Position numbers and translations under genes: made by a program. Positions 55,043 to 63,661 of a DNA stretch of 64,000 nt are shown here, in pieces (positions within the stretch are counted from its first letter, which is position 1; each line of letters begins with the position of its first letter). This DNA comes from Acidobacteriota bacterium (GTDB lineage: Bacteria; Acidobacteriota; Holophagae; Holophagales; Holophagaceae): NCBI GenBank assembly GCA_014189895.1, contig BJFQ01000001.1:1-64000 (forward strand). The letters are read 5' to 3'. Below the pieces are notes generated by a model. The model was not told the DNA's origin. It did no database searches and worked only from the letters and a program-made list of their open reading frames with translations.

Positions 55043-55984
55043 TTAAGAGGGCAAGAGGCTTTTGTGTCCCTGATGCCCCCAAGGCTGTAAGGCCTGAAGT
55101 GCTGCCTGAATTCCTTTGCCCGCACGCTGCAAGGAGACAATTTCGACTGCGTAGCCATCGCCTGCCGTAAGCCATACCCCTTCACCATGAGACCAACTTA
55201 GGGTGCCGGGCGCCAGAGACGAGAGTTTCATGAGCCCAACAGACCTGATTTTTAAGATGTCGAGATCGAGGTGAAATTCGACACTGGGCCAAGGTTGAAG
55301 AGCCCGGACTTGACGATGAATCTCGATGGCTTTTTGCTGGGGGGATAAAAGAGCACAAGCCTTGGTTAACTTGGGAGCCCACGTTACTTTTTGGTCATCC
55401 TGATCCATCAAAGAACAGGATCCGTGGGTCAAAGCAGACCAATGTTTTTCAATTAGTTGTGCACCGTCACTAGCAAGGATTTCAAGAAGACCAGGGGTGT
55501 CGGAACCGAGTGTAATCGGTCGATGCAAATAATCTACAATTGGTCCAGCATCTAAAGTCGGAGAGATTTTCATGAGAGAAACTCCAGCTTCTTCGTCACC
55601 TTTCCAAATCGCATAATTGACGGGAGCAGCACCCCGCCAGCGAGGGAGTTTTGAAAAATGTAGATTCCAAACTCCAAGGCGACAACTGTCGATCATCCAA
55701 GGGGGCAAAATAGATCCATAGGCAATCACAAAGGCGAGGTCCACCTTGAGAGAGCGCCAGGTTTCTTGGGTAGCGGGACTACTCCAATCATCAGGTTGGA
55801 AAATAGGAATCTCGAGGGCTAGCGCCCGTGTTTTAACCGGAGAGGGTATTAGGTTTTGGCCCCGTCCCGATGGGCGATCAGGGCCTGTAATGACGACATC
55901 TAGCGACTGAAGGGATGCCAAGGCCTCTAGGGAGGGGAGTGCCACTCGAGGGGTTCCCAGGAGAGCCACGCGCGGGCGGACCAC
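55043..55984 (-). CDS. fmt: Methionyl-tRNA formyltransferase
   Basis: Formylates initiator Met-tRNA with 10-formyl-THF. 313 residues: LLGTPRVALPSLEAL, the folate-site motif NLHFSKLPRWRGAAPVNYAIW, GVSLMKISPTLDAGPI and a C-terminal OB-type domain. The classic SLLPRYRG motif reads SKLPRWRG here. It directly abuts def (the def stop ends one base before the fmt start), the usual def-fmt pair. Confidence 0.96.
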   Translation of the reverse strand: MVRPRVALLGTPRVALPSLEALASLQSLDVVITGPDRPSGRGQNLIPSPVKTRALALEIPIFQPDDWSSPATQETWRSLKVDLAFVIAYGSILPPWMIDSCRLGVWNLHFSKLPRWRGAAPVNYAIWKGDEEAGVSLMKISPTLDAGPIVDYLHRPITLGSDTPGLLEILASDGAQLIEKHWSALTHGSCSLMDQDDQKVTWAPKLTKACALLSPQQKAIEIHRQVRALQPWPSVEFHLDLDILKIRSVGLMKLSSLAPGTLSWSHGEGVWLTAGDGYAVEIVSLQRAGKGIQAALQALQPWGHQGHKSLLPS

Positions 55985-56491
55985 TTAGACCACCTGCAAC
56001 TGCTTGATAAATTTTCTTTGAATGAGTTTCTTTTTAATTGGACCGAAATATTCTACAAAAAGACGGCCTCGCAAGTGATCAATTTCATGACAAAAAGCTC
56101 GCGCTAAAAGATCTTCTCCAACCAGTTCATACCAAGTCCCATCTTTTCGTCGATTCCGAATTGTGACTCGTTGAGGTCGTTCAAGCACTTCGTGAATACC
56201 AGGGATCGAGAGACAGCCTTCGGGACCCACTTGTTTACCTTCTTCTTTGACGATGGTTGGGTTAATGAGAATCATTTTGGAGTCTGGGTCTTCGCCACAC
56301 GAACAATCAATAACCGCTAAATTCAAATTGATCCCAATTTGTGGAGCCGCAATCCCGACCCCGTCTTCCACCAAGGCGGTGTCAAAGAGATCTTGTGCTA
56401 ATTGCTCTAATTCCGGGGTCCAGGGACCCACGTCAGCACTCTTAATTTTAAGCCTAGGGTCACCCCAATGAATGACCTCGCGAACAGACAT
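55985..56491 (-). CDS. def: Peptide deformylase
   Basis: Removes the N-formyl group from new proteins; metal-dependent. 168 residues with all three motifs: GVGIAAPQIG, EGCLSIPG (metal Cys) and HEIDHLRGRLF (HExxH). A cluster DCSCGEDPDS is inserted before the second motif. First of def-fmt, with a clear promoter upstream. Confidence 0.97.
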   Translation of the reverse strand: MSVREVIHWGDPRLKIKSADVGPWTPELEQLAQDLFDTALVEDGVGIAAPQIGINLNLAVIDCSCGEDPDSKMILINPTIVKEEGKQVGPEGCLSIPGIHEVLERPQRVTIRNRRKDGTWYELVGEDLLARAFCHEIDHLRGRLFVEYFGPIKKKLIQRKFIKQLQVV

Positions 56492-56507
56492 AATGACCTC
56501 AATTTCT

Positions 56508-56536
56508 ATTATAGAATGCCGGTATTTACTTGGTAA
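56508..56536 (-). promoter_or_regulatory. Promoter of def-fmt
   Basis: On the minus strand, -35 TTACCA (56531-56536), 17-nt spacer, perfect -10 TATAAT (56508-56513), 16 nt before the def ATG at 56491. Confidence 0.65.
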
Positions 56537-56563
56537 TCTAAGAGTTCGGAGAATTGAGGACTC

Positions 56564-58513
56564 ATGCTACGTAACTTCAGAACTGCCATTAAATCTAACC
56601 GTACCCCGGTGGCTACCATCATGATTGTACTGACCATTGGGCTCTTGGCCTATCTCGTACCTTCGGGTAATGCCGTCGTCACCCCAGAAACCGTCTTGGG
56701 TCGCGTTTATGGTCGAGAAATCAAGCAAAGAGATATCGATCAAGCGCTCATGGATTTAATGCAGCGATTTGGGGGTGGTCAGGCTCAACAAGAACAGTTG
56801 CTCCCCCTGTTGAAGCCTCAAGCCGTTCAGACTGCGATCCAGGACAAGATTGTGGAAGAACTGTGTGAGCGTGAGGGCATTGTGGTCAGTGACGCAGAGA
56901 TCAAAACGACGCTCGAGTTGATCTTAAAGTCTCAAGCCAAACAACAACCCGAACTGATCGGTTTGTTTGATAGTTCAGGTCGTTTACGAAGCATGGATGA
57001 ACTTGTAAAGATCTATCAAGAGCCTGTACGAGCTTTTATTAACACCGTTGAACGCGTGGCCCGAAAAGAAGCCGTGCGCCAAAAACTTTTTCAGATTTAT
57101 GCTCACAAAGTTCCCGTATCCTCAGAACGACTGGATCTTGAGCATCGCTTAAAAGAAGAAAAAATGACCTTTAAATCAGTAGTAGTAACGCCTTCCATGC
57201 AAGATATTGGAGACCCGGGTGACGGACCCTTGGAAGTCTTTCTCAAGGCGGAGGGATCTCTCTTCAAACAAGGGCTTCGTCGCAAAATTCAAGTCGTTGT
57301 TGTCTCGAGAGACATGGTCGGGGATTTAAATATGGATGAAGCGGCCGTACGAAAGGCCTATGAAAACCAAAAGGCCTCCTTGACTAAGGCCCCCGAAGTG
57401 AAAGGTCGTCATATTCTTTTTGACGCGACAACCCCACAACAGTTAGTGGAAGCCAAAAAGGTGGCCCTCGAAGTTCGAGAGCAATTAATCAAAGGGGAGA
57501 AGTTTGAAACGCTAGCCACCAAATACAATAGCCCCCAAGCGGCAGGACCGGGCGGAGACCTAGGCTGGTTTGATCGTTCTCGTATGGTGAAAGAATTTGG
57601 GGACGCTGCTTTTAGTTTGGAGGTGGGAGAGATCAGCCAACCGGTTCAAACTCAGTATGGGATTCATCTCATTCGTATTGAGGATCGACGAGCGGAACGT
57701 GTAACCCCCTTTGACGAAGTGAAAGCCAAACTCCAATTGGATCTAACTGAAGAACGTTATGCCCAAAAAGCGAAAGAAAAATTAGAACTTTTACGAAAGA
57801 AGGCTGGTCAAGGAGACCTTGCATCGGCCGCTCAATCATTAGGCCTTAAAGCTATTAACAGCTCACCCTTCGAAGCCACGGATACCCCTAGCATTGAGGG
57901 GCTCTTTAATGTCGGGGATTTGGCCACTCGAGCCTTTTCTAAAAAAGTGGACGAGGTTTCTACCCCTGAATTAATCGGTTCTTCTTACATGGTCTATCGT
58001 GTTGAGAAAGAACTCAAGTCGAGCGTTCCTCCTTTGAATGAAATCCGACCGAAAGTTCTTCTAGCCTGGCGTCAAGAACAAGCGGCAAAAGCCACCCGAG
58101 TTCAAATGCAAGCCCTTCGACAAGCTGGAACGATCAATGCCTTCAAAGATTTAGGATCGATCACGGAAACCAAATCCGTAGCGATTGTGACGAAGCAAGA
58201 ACTGGTAACCCAACCCCAGATCCGACAAGCTCTTCTTCAAACGCCGGTCAACGAACTCACCCCGATTATTCTTCAGGAAGATGGATCCTTTTGGTGCGCT
58301 CAAGTCAGTCAACGAGAAACCCCTAAGCCGCTCACGGTCGACTCTCGATTAGATTTGGTGAATGAAATTCAAAATCGAGAAGCGGGCCAGATGCTTCAAT
58401 ATGAAGTTCAGCGACTCCTTGAAGTAGGGAAGTCTCGCTCGGGTCTCAGGTCGCTTTGGGGCCTATGGGATGGGATTTGGATCGACGAGAAAGCCTTGGG
58501 TCTTACAAAGTAA
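56564..58513 (+). CDS. ppiD: Membrane-anchored periplasmic peptidyl-prolyl isomerase (PpiD/SurA-like)
   Basis: 649 residues. One N-terminal membrane helix (about 19-37) anchors the protein, followed by a SurA-N-type helical chaperone region (50-250). A parvulin domain lies at about 278-376 (KGRHILFDATTP, GGDLGWFDRSRMVKEFGDAAF, PVQTQYGIHLIRIEDRR), and a long C-terminal chaperone-like part follows. It assists folding of outer-membrane or exported proteins. The PpiD name is by architecture. The 3' end overlaps serS by 11 bases. Confidence 0.88.
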   Translation: MLRNFRTAIKSNRTPVATIMIVLTIGLLAYLVPSGNAVVTPETVLGRVYGREIKQRDIDQALMDLMQRFGGGQAQQEQLLPLLKPQAVQTAIQDKIVEELCEREGIVVSDAEIKTTLELILKSQAKQQPELIGLFDSSGRLRSMDELVKIYQEPVRAFINTVERVARKEAVRQKLFQIYAHKVPVSSERLDLEHRLKEEKMTFKSVVVTPSMQDIGDPGDGPLEVFLKAEGSLFKQGLRRKIQVVVVSRDMVGDLNMDEAAVRKAYENQKASLTKAPEVKGRHILFDATTPQQLVEAKKVALEVREQLIKGEKFETLATKYNSPQAAGPGGDLGWFDRSRMVKEFGDAAFSLEVGEISQPVQTQYGIHLIRIEDRRAERVTPFDEVKAKLQLDLTEERYAQKAKEKLELLRKKAGQGDLASAAQSLGLKAINSSPFEATDTPSIEGLFNVGDLATRAFSKKVDEVSTPELIGSSYMVYRVEKELKSSVPPLNEIRPKVLLAWRQEQAAKATRVQMQALRQAGTINAFKDLGSITETKSVAIVTKQELVTQPQIRQALLQTPVNELTPIILQEDGSFWCAQVSQRETPKPLTVDSRLDLVNEIQNREAGQMLQYEVQRLLEVGKSRSGLRSLWGLWDGIWIDEKALGLTK

Positions 58514-59780
58514 TTCGATCGAGACCATCCATATAAGGTACGAGGGCTTTCGGCAGACGAATGCTTCCATCCGCTTGTTGCCCATTCTCAAGAATGGCCA
58601 CCCAGGTTCGGCCAACGGCCAACGCAGAGCCATTCAACGTATGAAGAAACCGATTCTCTCCCTTGGCCGTCCCTGTTCGATACTTTAGCCCTGCTCGACG
58701 AGCCTGGAAACTTCCAAACCAGGAACAGCTGCTAATTTCACGATAAGTATGTTGGGAAGGAAGCCAGACCTCAAGATCATAGGTTTTGTGACTGCTAAAG
58801 CCCATGTCACCCGTGCATAACAACATGCGTCGATAAGGTAATTCCAAGGCTTCAAGAATGCTTTCGGCATTTGCCGTTAAACGTTCGAGTTCATTGGGAG
58901 CCGCTTCTTCCTGAATGAAACTGACGAGTTCCACTTTATGGAATTGATGTTGACGGATAATCCCTTTAGTATCTTTTCCATAACTTCCGGCTTCACTCCG
59001 AAAGCAGGGGGTCAAGGCACAATGGCGAAGGGGAAGTTGGGTCTCTTTGAGAATTTCATCTCGGTACAGATTGGTCACAGGAACTTCCGCCGTGGGGATA
59101 AGGTATAAATGGCTATCGCCATGAGGAACCTTAAAGAGATCGTTTTCAAACTTAGGCAATTGCCCCGTCCCAAACATAGATTCAGCATTCACTAAATAGG
59201 GCGGAAGGATCTCGGTATAGCCTTGCTGTAAATGGATATCGAGCATAAAGGCTCCTAGGGCGCGTTCGAGTTTAGCCCCAGTACCCTTCAGAATGGCAAA
59301 CCGAGAACCTGCAATCTTGGAGGCACGTTCTAAGTCTAAAATACCCAAAGGAACTGCGAGATCAATGTGATCTTTAGGTTGGTGAATGACACGGGGTATC
59401 CCCCATCTCTTGATTTCCTGATTGCTCTCAGCCGTGGGACCTAAGGGTACCGATGCATGGGGTAGATTGGGGATCAGAGCCAAGAAAGCTTCCCACTGGG
59501 ACTCCACCGTTCGCATCGCCTGTTCACACTGAGCCAGGGCTTCGGAAGACGCTTTTTGTTGTTCCAATAGATCCGACGCATCTTGCTGAGATTGCTTGCG
59601 TGCACGAATCAGATCTGTCGTTTTATTCCTTTCAGCTTTGAGGCTTTCGAGGTCTTGGATCGCTTTTTTCCGAGCATGCTCTAGTTCGGTCCAAGCAGAA
59701 CGATCGAAATGGAAGTGACGGTTCAAAAGACTTTGGATAGTTGCATCCAACGAGTCTCTTAATACATGAGGATCGAGCAT
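58503..59780 (-). CDS. serS: Seryl-tRNA synthetase
   Basis: 425 residues. An N-terminal coiled-coil arm (about 30-100, LESLKAERNKTTDLI to QCEQAMRTVESQWEAF) binds the tRNA variable arm. Class II motifs follow: motif 2 in CALTPCFRSEAGSYGKDTKGIIRQHQFHKVE and motif 3 in LNGSALAVGRTWVAILEN. Full length. No Shine-Dalgarno; the ATG lies exactly 6 nt after TAAACT. Confidence 0.98.
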   Translation of the reverse strand: MLDPHVLRDSLDATIQSLLNRHFHFDRSAWTELEHARKKAIQDLESLKAERNKTTDLIRARKQSQQDASDLLEQQKASSEALAQCEQAMRTVESQWEAFLALIPNLPHASVPLGPTAESNQEIKRWGIPRVIHQPKDHIDLAVPLGILDLERASKIAGSRFAILKGTGAKLERALGAFMLDIHLQQGYTEILPPYLVNAESMFGTGQLPKFENDLFKVPHGDSHLYLIPTAEVPVTNLYRDEILKETQLPLRHCALTPCFRSEAGSYGKDTKGIIRQHQFHKVELVSFIQEEAAPNELERLTANAESILEALELPYRRMLLCTGDMGFSSHKTYDLEVWLPSQHTYREISSCSWFGSFQARRAGLKYRTGTAKGENRFLHTLNGSALAVGRTWVAILENGQQADGSIRLPKALVPYMDGLDRITL

Positions 59781-59786
59781 AGGATA

Positions 59787-59792
59787 AGTTTA
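59787..59792 (-). promoter_or_regulatory. Candidate -10 element, leaderless start of serS
   Basis: On the minus strand TAAACT, then TATCCT, then ATG 59780, with no Shine-Dalgarno. Same hexamer and spacing as before smpB. Confidence 0.5.
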
Positions 59793-59849
59793 CTTTAAGC
59801 CTTCTCAGGTAAGAGGGTGAGGGGTCCAGTCAGCATTCGAACAAGCAGT

Positions 59850-59878
59850 AAAAAGGGCCCTAAAAAAGGGCCCTTTTT
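59850..59878 (-). terminator. Rho-independent terminator after the outer-membrane protein operon
   Basis: Perfect inverted repeat AAAAAGGGCCC / GGGCCCTTTTT (59850-59860 with 59868-59878) around a 7-nt A-rich loop, 18 bases past the stop of the barrel gene. It is symmetrical and could work on both strands. Confidence 0.93.
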
Positions 59879-59896
59879 AACTAAGGCTAACTCAGG

Positions 59897-60487
59897 TTAT
59901 TGATTGAAGCGATAAACAACACCGAGTGTGAACCATGAAGGATTGAAGACCTTATTCATTTCAGACTGTGTGAAGTTGAAATTAATGGACCACTGAGACG
60001 TGATGGGTCGTTCGACACCAACACGAAATCCCCATTTGATATCGTTGCCGACGAGATTATTTCCACCATCAGGGTTGACTGCCGTGGTGCTCACCGGTGT
60101 GGTGTTATTAAAAAGGTAATTGGTAGCCGTGAGGGCATTTTGTTTCCAAGCGGTGCCAAGAATACCCGCATAGACATAATTGCCGTTCCACTCTTGATAA
60201 AGGTCAAATCCAGCTTGAAAGCTAGGTCGTACCACGTTATCAAAACCGGTACCCACTTTACCCTTGATACCGAACAAGGTTCCGTGGAAACGGAGATCTA
60301 GGCCGGACGTCACGGTTCTATGAACATTGATACCCAGACCATATCCAGCCAGGTTGTTGCTAGAGACAACCTTATTGAGATCTGCATTGGCAATCATGCC
60401 ATTGAAGGAGATGGCGAAGGGAGAGGGGGTTTGGGCCATCAATGGGATGGTTAACAAAACCAGTGAGGCATATCGTTTGAGATTCAT
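59897..60487 (-). CDS. Outer-membrane beta-barrel protein of unknown function
   Basis: 196 residues: signal peptide (MNLKRYASLVLLTIPLMAQ) and alternating-residue beta strands (GLDLRFHGTLFG, VRPSFQAGFDLYQEW, SQWSINFNFTQSEMN, LGVVYRF), consistent with an 8-stranded barrel of the OmpX/OmpW size class. The last residues are YRFNQ rather than a terminal aromatic. GGAG precedes the ATG. It follows the large TonB receptor by 34 bases, is probably co-transcribed and ends at a strong terminator. Confidence 0.75.
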   Translation of the reverse strand: MNLKRYASLVLLTIPLMAQTPSPFAISFNGMIANADLNKVVSSNNLAGYGLGINVHRTVTSGLDLRFHGTLFGIKGKVGTGFDNVVRPSFQAGFDLYQEWNGNYVYAGILGTAWKQNALTATNYLFNNTTPVSTTAVNPDGGNNLVGNDIKWGFRVGVERPITSQWSINFNFTQSEMNKVFNPSWFTLGVVYRFNQ

Positions 60488-60521
60488 TTTTTTAACTCCA
60501 AATAAGTTTTAAGTTAACCAA

Positions 60522-63500
60522 TTACCACTTGAAACCAGTGGACAACCGAACGCTTCGGCCTCCAGCAAAGTTTCCGGCACCGTAGACACCAAAGCCCAAG
60601 GGGGTTCCAAGAGGAATCAAGGAAGGCGTGATACCCGCAGCGCGGAAGGACGCGACGGCTCCAACTAACGGAGTGGTTCCGTTAGAACCCGCAATGCTTG
60701 CAGTGGAGTAACTGGCTAACTGCCAGTGGTTGAACAATCCGAATACGTTAACTTCGCTGAAGAATCGGATCTTGTCGACAATTGGGTATTCCAAGCCCAG
60801 TTTGAAGTTGAAATTATACGTGTCATTAAAGCGACCGATACCTCGGGGTCCATAGAATTGACTGTAGGTATTGGGATAAAGGGTGGAAATCGTTGATCCG
60901 GCAGCCGCAGCACGAAGACGAGCTTCGAAGTATTGCGTTCGGGTCAAGCTGTAAGCACCGCCGCCCGCGTATTCAAAAGTTAGGGCCGCATTCATGGCCG
61001 CACCTTGAGCAGATCGATTGGTGTAGGTCAAGAAGATCAATCCACGGTGACGTTGTTCACCGGGTAGGTAGCCATAAGGGGCGTAGTCATTACGATTACG
61101 ACCATAGTAGCTATGAACATCTTCATAAAAACCAATAGGTTCAGATTGAACTGGAGGATTCCCACCTTCAGCACCCGTCGAATTACCTTGTAGTTTCGAC
61201 ATGGTCCAATTGCCACCTAGGTTCCAATTACGATCTAAGCGAGCATTGAATTCCATTTCAACACTCTTGTAATCACGTTGGATGTTGTTATTCGTCGCCC
61301 ATCGTTCGAACAAGACTTGAGAGGTCAAGGTTGTTCCGGCAATGGCAAGGTTGATTTCATTGTTGGTTCCAATGGCTTGGCTACGTGAGAAGAAATCGCC
61401 ACCTTTACGCATGTTGTAAGAAATGTTCAGGAAAGAGCCATCATCCCAGTTGTGACGGAAACCGAGTGAGGTTTCATCGCTGTAAGGAGCCTTTGTGTTC
61501 GGAGCGGTTCCTCGGTTTAAAGGTGAAGAGTAGGCGAGAAGACCCGCATTAGAGTTAATCTGCCAATTTCCACGATCTACTAATTGAGCATAGGTGATAT
61601 TGGCGAAGGCATAAGGGGATCCATAGAAAGTATTCACCCAAGTGATGCCCGTGGTTTGTGTAATGCCCTTGAACGCCCATACAGTCGTGATGGGGCTACC
61701 TGCACGAGTAAAGCGGTTGGTATAACCATCGCCTAATTTTTCCACGAAGCGAGCTCGACTGACCGTAAAGAGATATTTTTGATCTCCATTCAGATCATAG
61801 CGATATTGCAATCGAGGGCTAGTCGCACTCTGAGACGTTACGGGAGATCCGAGGGTATCAGAAGCCGTAGACTTGTCATAGCGGACGCCCAACATAAGCT
61901 GGTGGTTTTTATTGATAGTTAGCAAGTCATTAAAGTAGTAAGAGTCAAATTTGTTCTTAGCAGCACCACGATCGGTTGAGTAGCTATTGAATGTAGCGTC
62001 GCGATCCCATGAGGCTGCGTCAACGACGAATGTACCGTTGGCATTGTATCCAGCATTGGTGATGATGACGCCCGTAGGCGATTGATCGTTCGCTGCAGAA
62101 CGTGATTGGCGAAGTAACTCGAGACCTACATCAAAGTTATGGCTACCCAGAGGACCGTCATTGAGGAAATGGTTCAAGTTAACGGAGTAGGTTTGAATTT
62201 TACGAGCATCACCCCCGTCGGCTTTGTTAAAGATCCCATTGTGGGAGTACAGACCAGTGAAACCAGAACCGTAGTAGCTGACGATGACATCACCGAGGGC
62301 AGGGTCACCACCCGCGGACAAGTTCTGATTCTTGAAGCCGTATCGAGCTTCCATCGTGGTATTGGAACTTAGAACACCACGATAGGCGATGGTTTGATAT
62401 TCATTCAAATTTGTCTGAGGAACCAAATTGCGAGGATCCATGGTGGACGTGTAATTACGATTTTGTTGTTGGGTCACGGCACGATTACTCTGTAACTCAA
62501 GGCTATGATCCTGATTAATCGCGTACGTCAACTTCATGTCATAGAATTGATTGGCGGACACAGTGGTAAATTGCTGACCAGCGGTGGGGAAAATATAGGA
62601 AGCACCTGTTAAGCCTCCGTTCCAGCCGTAGACAGCCATCGCTGAGGTCTGCAGCAAAGTCCCGGTGGGATTGGAAAAGGTACCGGATCCATAGGCCGCG
62701 GGCGACAGAATCGTTGAGGCGGTGAACCACAACTTATCTTGAATGATCGGACCGCCGATGAAGACGGTATATTCAGCGGACTGTAGATCCGTACCGGGGG
62801 CAGGTCGTCCGTTGGTGTAGGAGAATCTTTGGCCCATGGGGGAAATCGCTGACCAAGCAGTACGGCTAATATTGGCTCGCAGCGTTCCAGAGAAGCTATT
62901 ACTTCCAGATTTGGAAACAGCCTGAATGACACCGCCGGAGAATCCGCCGTACTTGGCATTGATGGGTGATTGAATGACTTGAATTTCAGCGATGGAATCG
63001 TCGACGTAATAGGAATTTCGACCGTTGGTACCGCCGAATACGTTATCCGCAATATCCACTCCGTTGAGGAGGAATCGAGTTCCAAACCCTTGTTGTCCAC
63101 GAATGGATAAGCGACCACCGTCGGTGAAACCTCCTTGGGTCACACCAGGGGCTCTCAAGGCGGCATCTGCGATACCACGAGTGGTACCGGGAAGCACGTC
63201 AAAGGTTTCTGAAGTGATGGTAGTTTGCGAGGACGTATTGGTCTTATCCACGCTCGCCTTATTGTCAGACACTTCGACAGTGGCTGAAGCGTTCGTCGCT
63301 TCCATTAACAGATCTTGACGCGAAGTCTGGGAGACATTGACGCCGATCCCAGTAGCGGATGCGCCGACATAACCCTCTTTACGAAGAGATATGCTGTAGG
63401 CAACACCAGGGGGTAAGAGCGGAGCACGATAGCTACCTTTACTATCGGTCAAGACGGTACGCACACCTTGCAGCGTGGGGGCCGAGATACGGACCTCAAC

Positions 63501-63632
63501 ACCTTCGATGGGATTACCTTTTCGGTCTCGGATGACACCGGTGAGTGCTCCGGTGGCTTCTTGAGCCATCAAAACAGGGCCGGCGACCAATGCAAGGGAG
63601 AGCATGGTAAGAGATGATTTAAATCGGTTCAT
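60522..63632 (-). CDS. Oar-like TonB-dependent outer-membrane receptor
   Basis: 1036 residues. Signal peptide (MNRFKSSLTMLSLALVAGPVLMAQ), then a carboxypeptidase-regulatory-like domain (about 27-112, GALTGVIRDRKGNPIEGVEV). The plug domain is at about 130-245 (PGTTRGIADAALRAPGV, IRGQQGFGTRFLLNGVDIAD, IQVIQSPINAKYGGFSGGVIQAVSKSGSN), and a long barrel ends in LSTGFKW. This architecture is strongly expanded in Acidobacteriota and Myxococcota, where substrates are mostly unknown; polymer or peptide uptake is the usual guess. GGAG precedes the ATG. Flanked on both sides by smaller barrel proteins. Confidence 0.92.
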   Translation of the reverse strand: MNRFKSSLTMLSLALVAGPVLMAQEATGALTGVIRDRKGNPIEGVEVRISAPTLQGVRTVLTDSKGSYRAPLLPPGVAYSISLRKEGYVGASATGIGVNVSQTSRQDLLMEATNASATVEVSDNKASVDKTNTSSQTTITSETFDVLPGTTRGIADAALRAPGVTQGGFTDGGRLSIRGQQGFGTRFLLNGVDIADNVFGGTNGRNSYYVDDSIAEIQVIQSPINAKYGGFSGGVIQAVSKSGSNSFSGTLRANISRTAWSAISPMGQRFSYTNGRPAPGTDLQSAEYTVFIGGPIIQDKLWFTASTILSPAAYGSGTFSNPTGTLLQTSAMAVYGWNGGLTGASYIFPTAGQQFTTVSANQFYDMKLTYAINQDHSLELQSNRAVTQQQNRNYTSTMDPRNLVPQTNLNEYQTIAYRGVLSSNTTMEARYGFKNQNLSAGGDPALGDVIVSYYGSGFTGLYSHNGIFNKADGGDARKIQTYSVNLNHFLNDGPLGSHNFDVGLELLRQSRSAANDQSPTGVIITNAGYNANGTFVVDAASWDRDATFNSYSTDRGAAKNKFDSYYFNDLLTINKNHQLMLGVRYDKSTASDTLGSPVTSQSATSPRLQYRYDLNGDQKYLFTVSRARFVEKLGDGYTNRFTRAGSPITTVWAFKGITQTTGITWVNTFYGSPYAFANITYAQLVDRGNWQINSNAGLLAYSSPLNRGTAPNTKAPYSDETSLGFRHNWDDGSFLNISYNMRKGGDFFSRSQAIGTNNEINLAIAGTTLTSQVLFERWATNNNIQRDYKSVEMEFNARLDRNWNLGGNWTMSKLQGNSTGAEGGNPPVQSEPIGFYEDVHSYYGRNRNDYAPYGYLPGEQRHRGLIFLTYTNRSAQGAAMNAALTFEYAGGGAYSLTRTQYFEARLRAAAAGSTISTLYPNTYSQFYGPRGIGRFNDTYNFNFKLGLEYPIVDKIRFFSEVNVFGLFNHWQLASYSTASIAGSNGTTPLVGAVASFRAAGITPSLIPLGTPLGFGVYGAGNFAGGRSVRLSTGFKW

Positions 63633-63661
63633 TGTTTACTCCAAATAGTCGCGTGAGGCGA

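Noticed and set aside
62609-63118. 169-residue frame inside the Oar-like receptor on the same strand
   Set aside because: Out-of-frame shadow of a highly expressed gene; no ribosome site, no domain, composition typical of a shifted frame.
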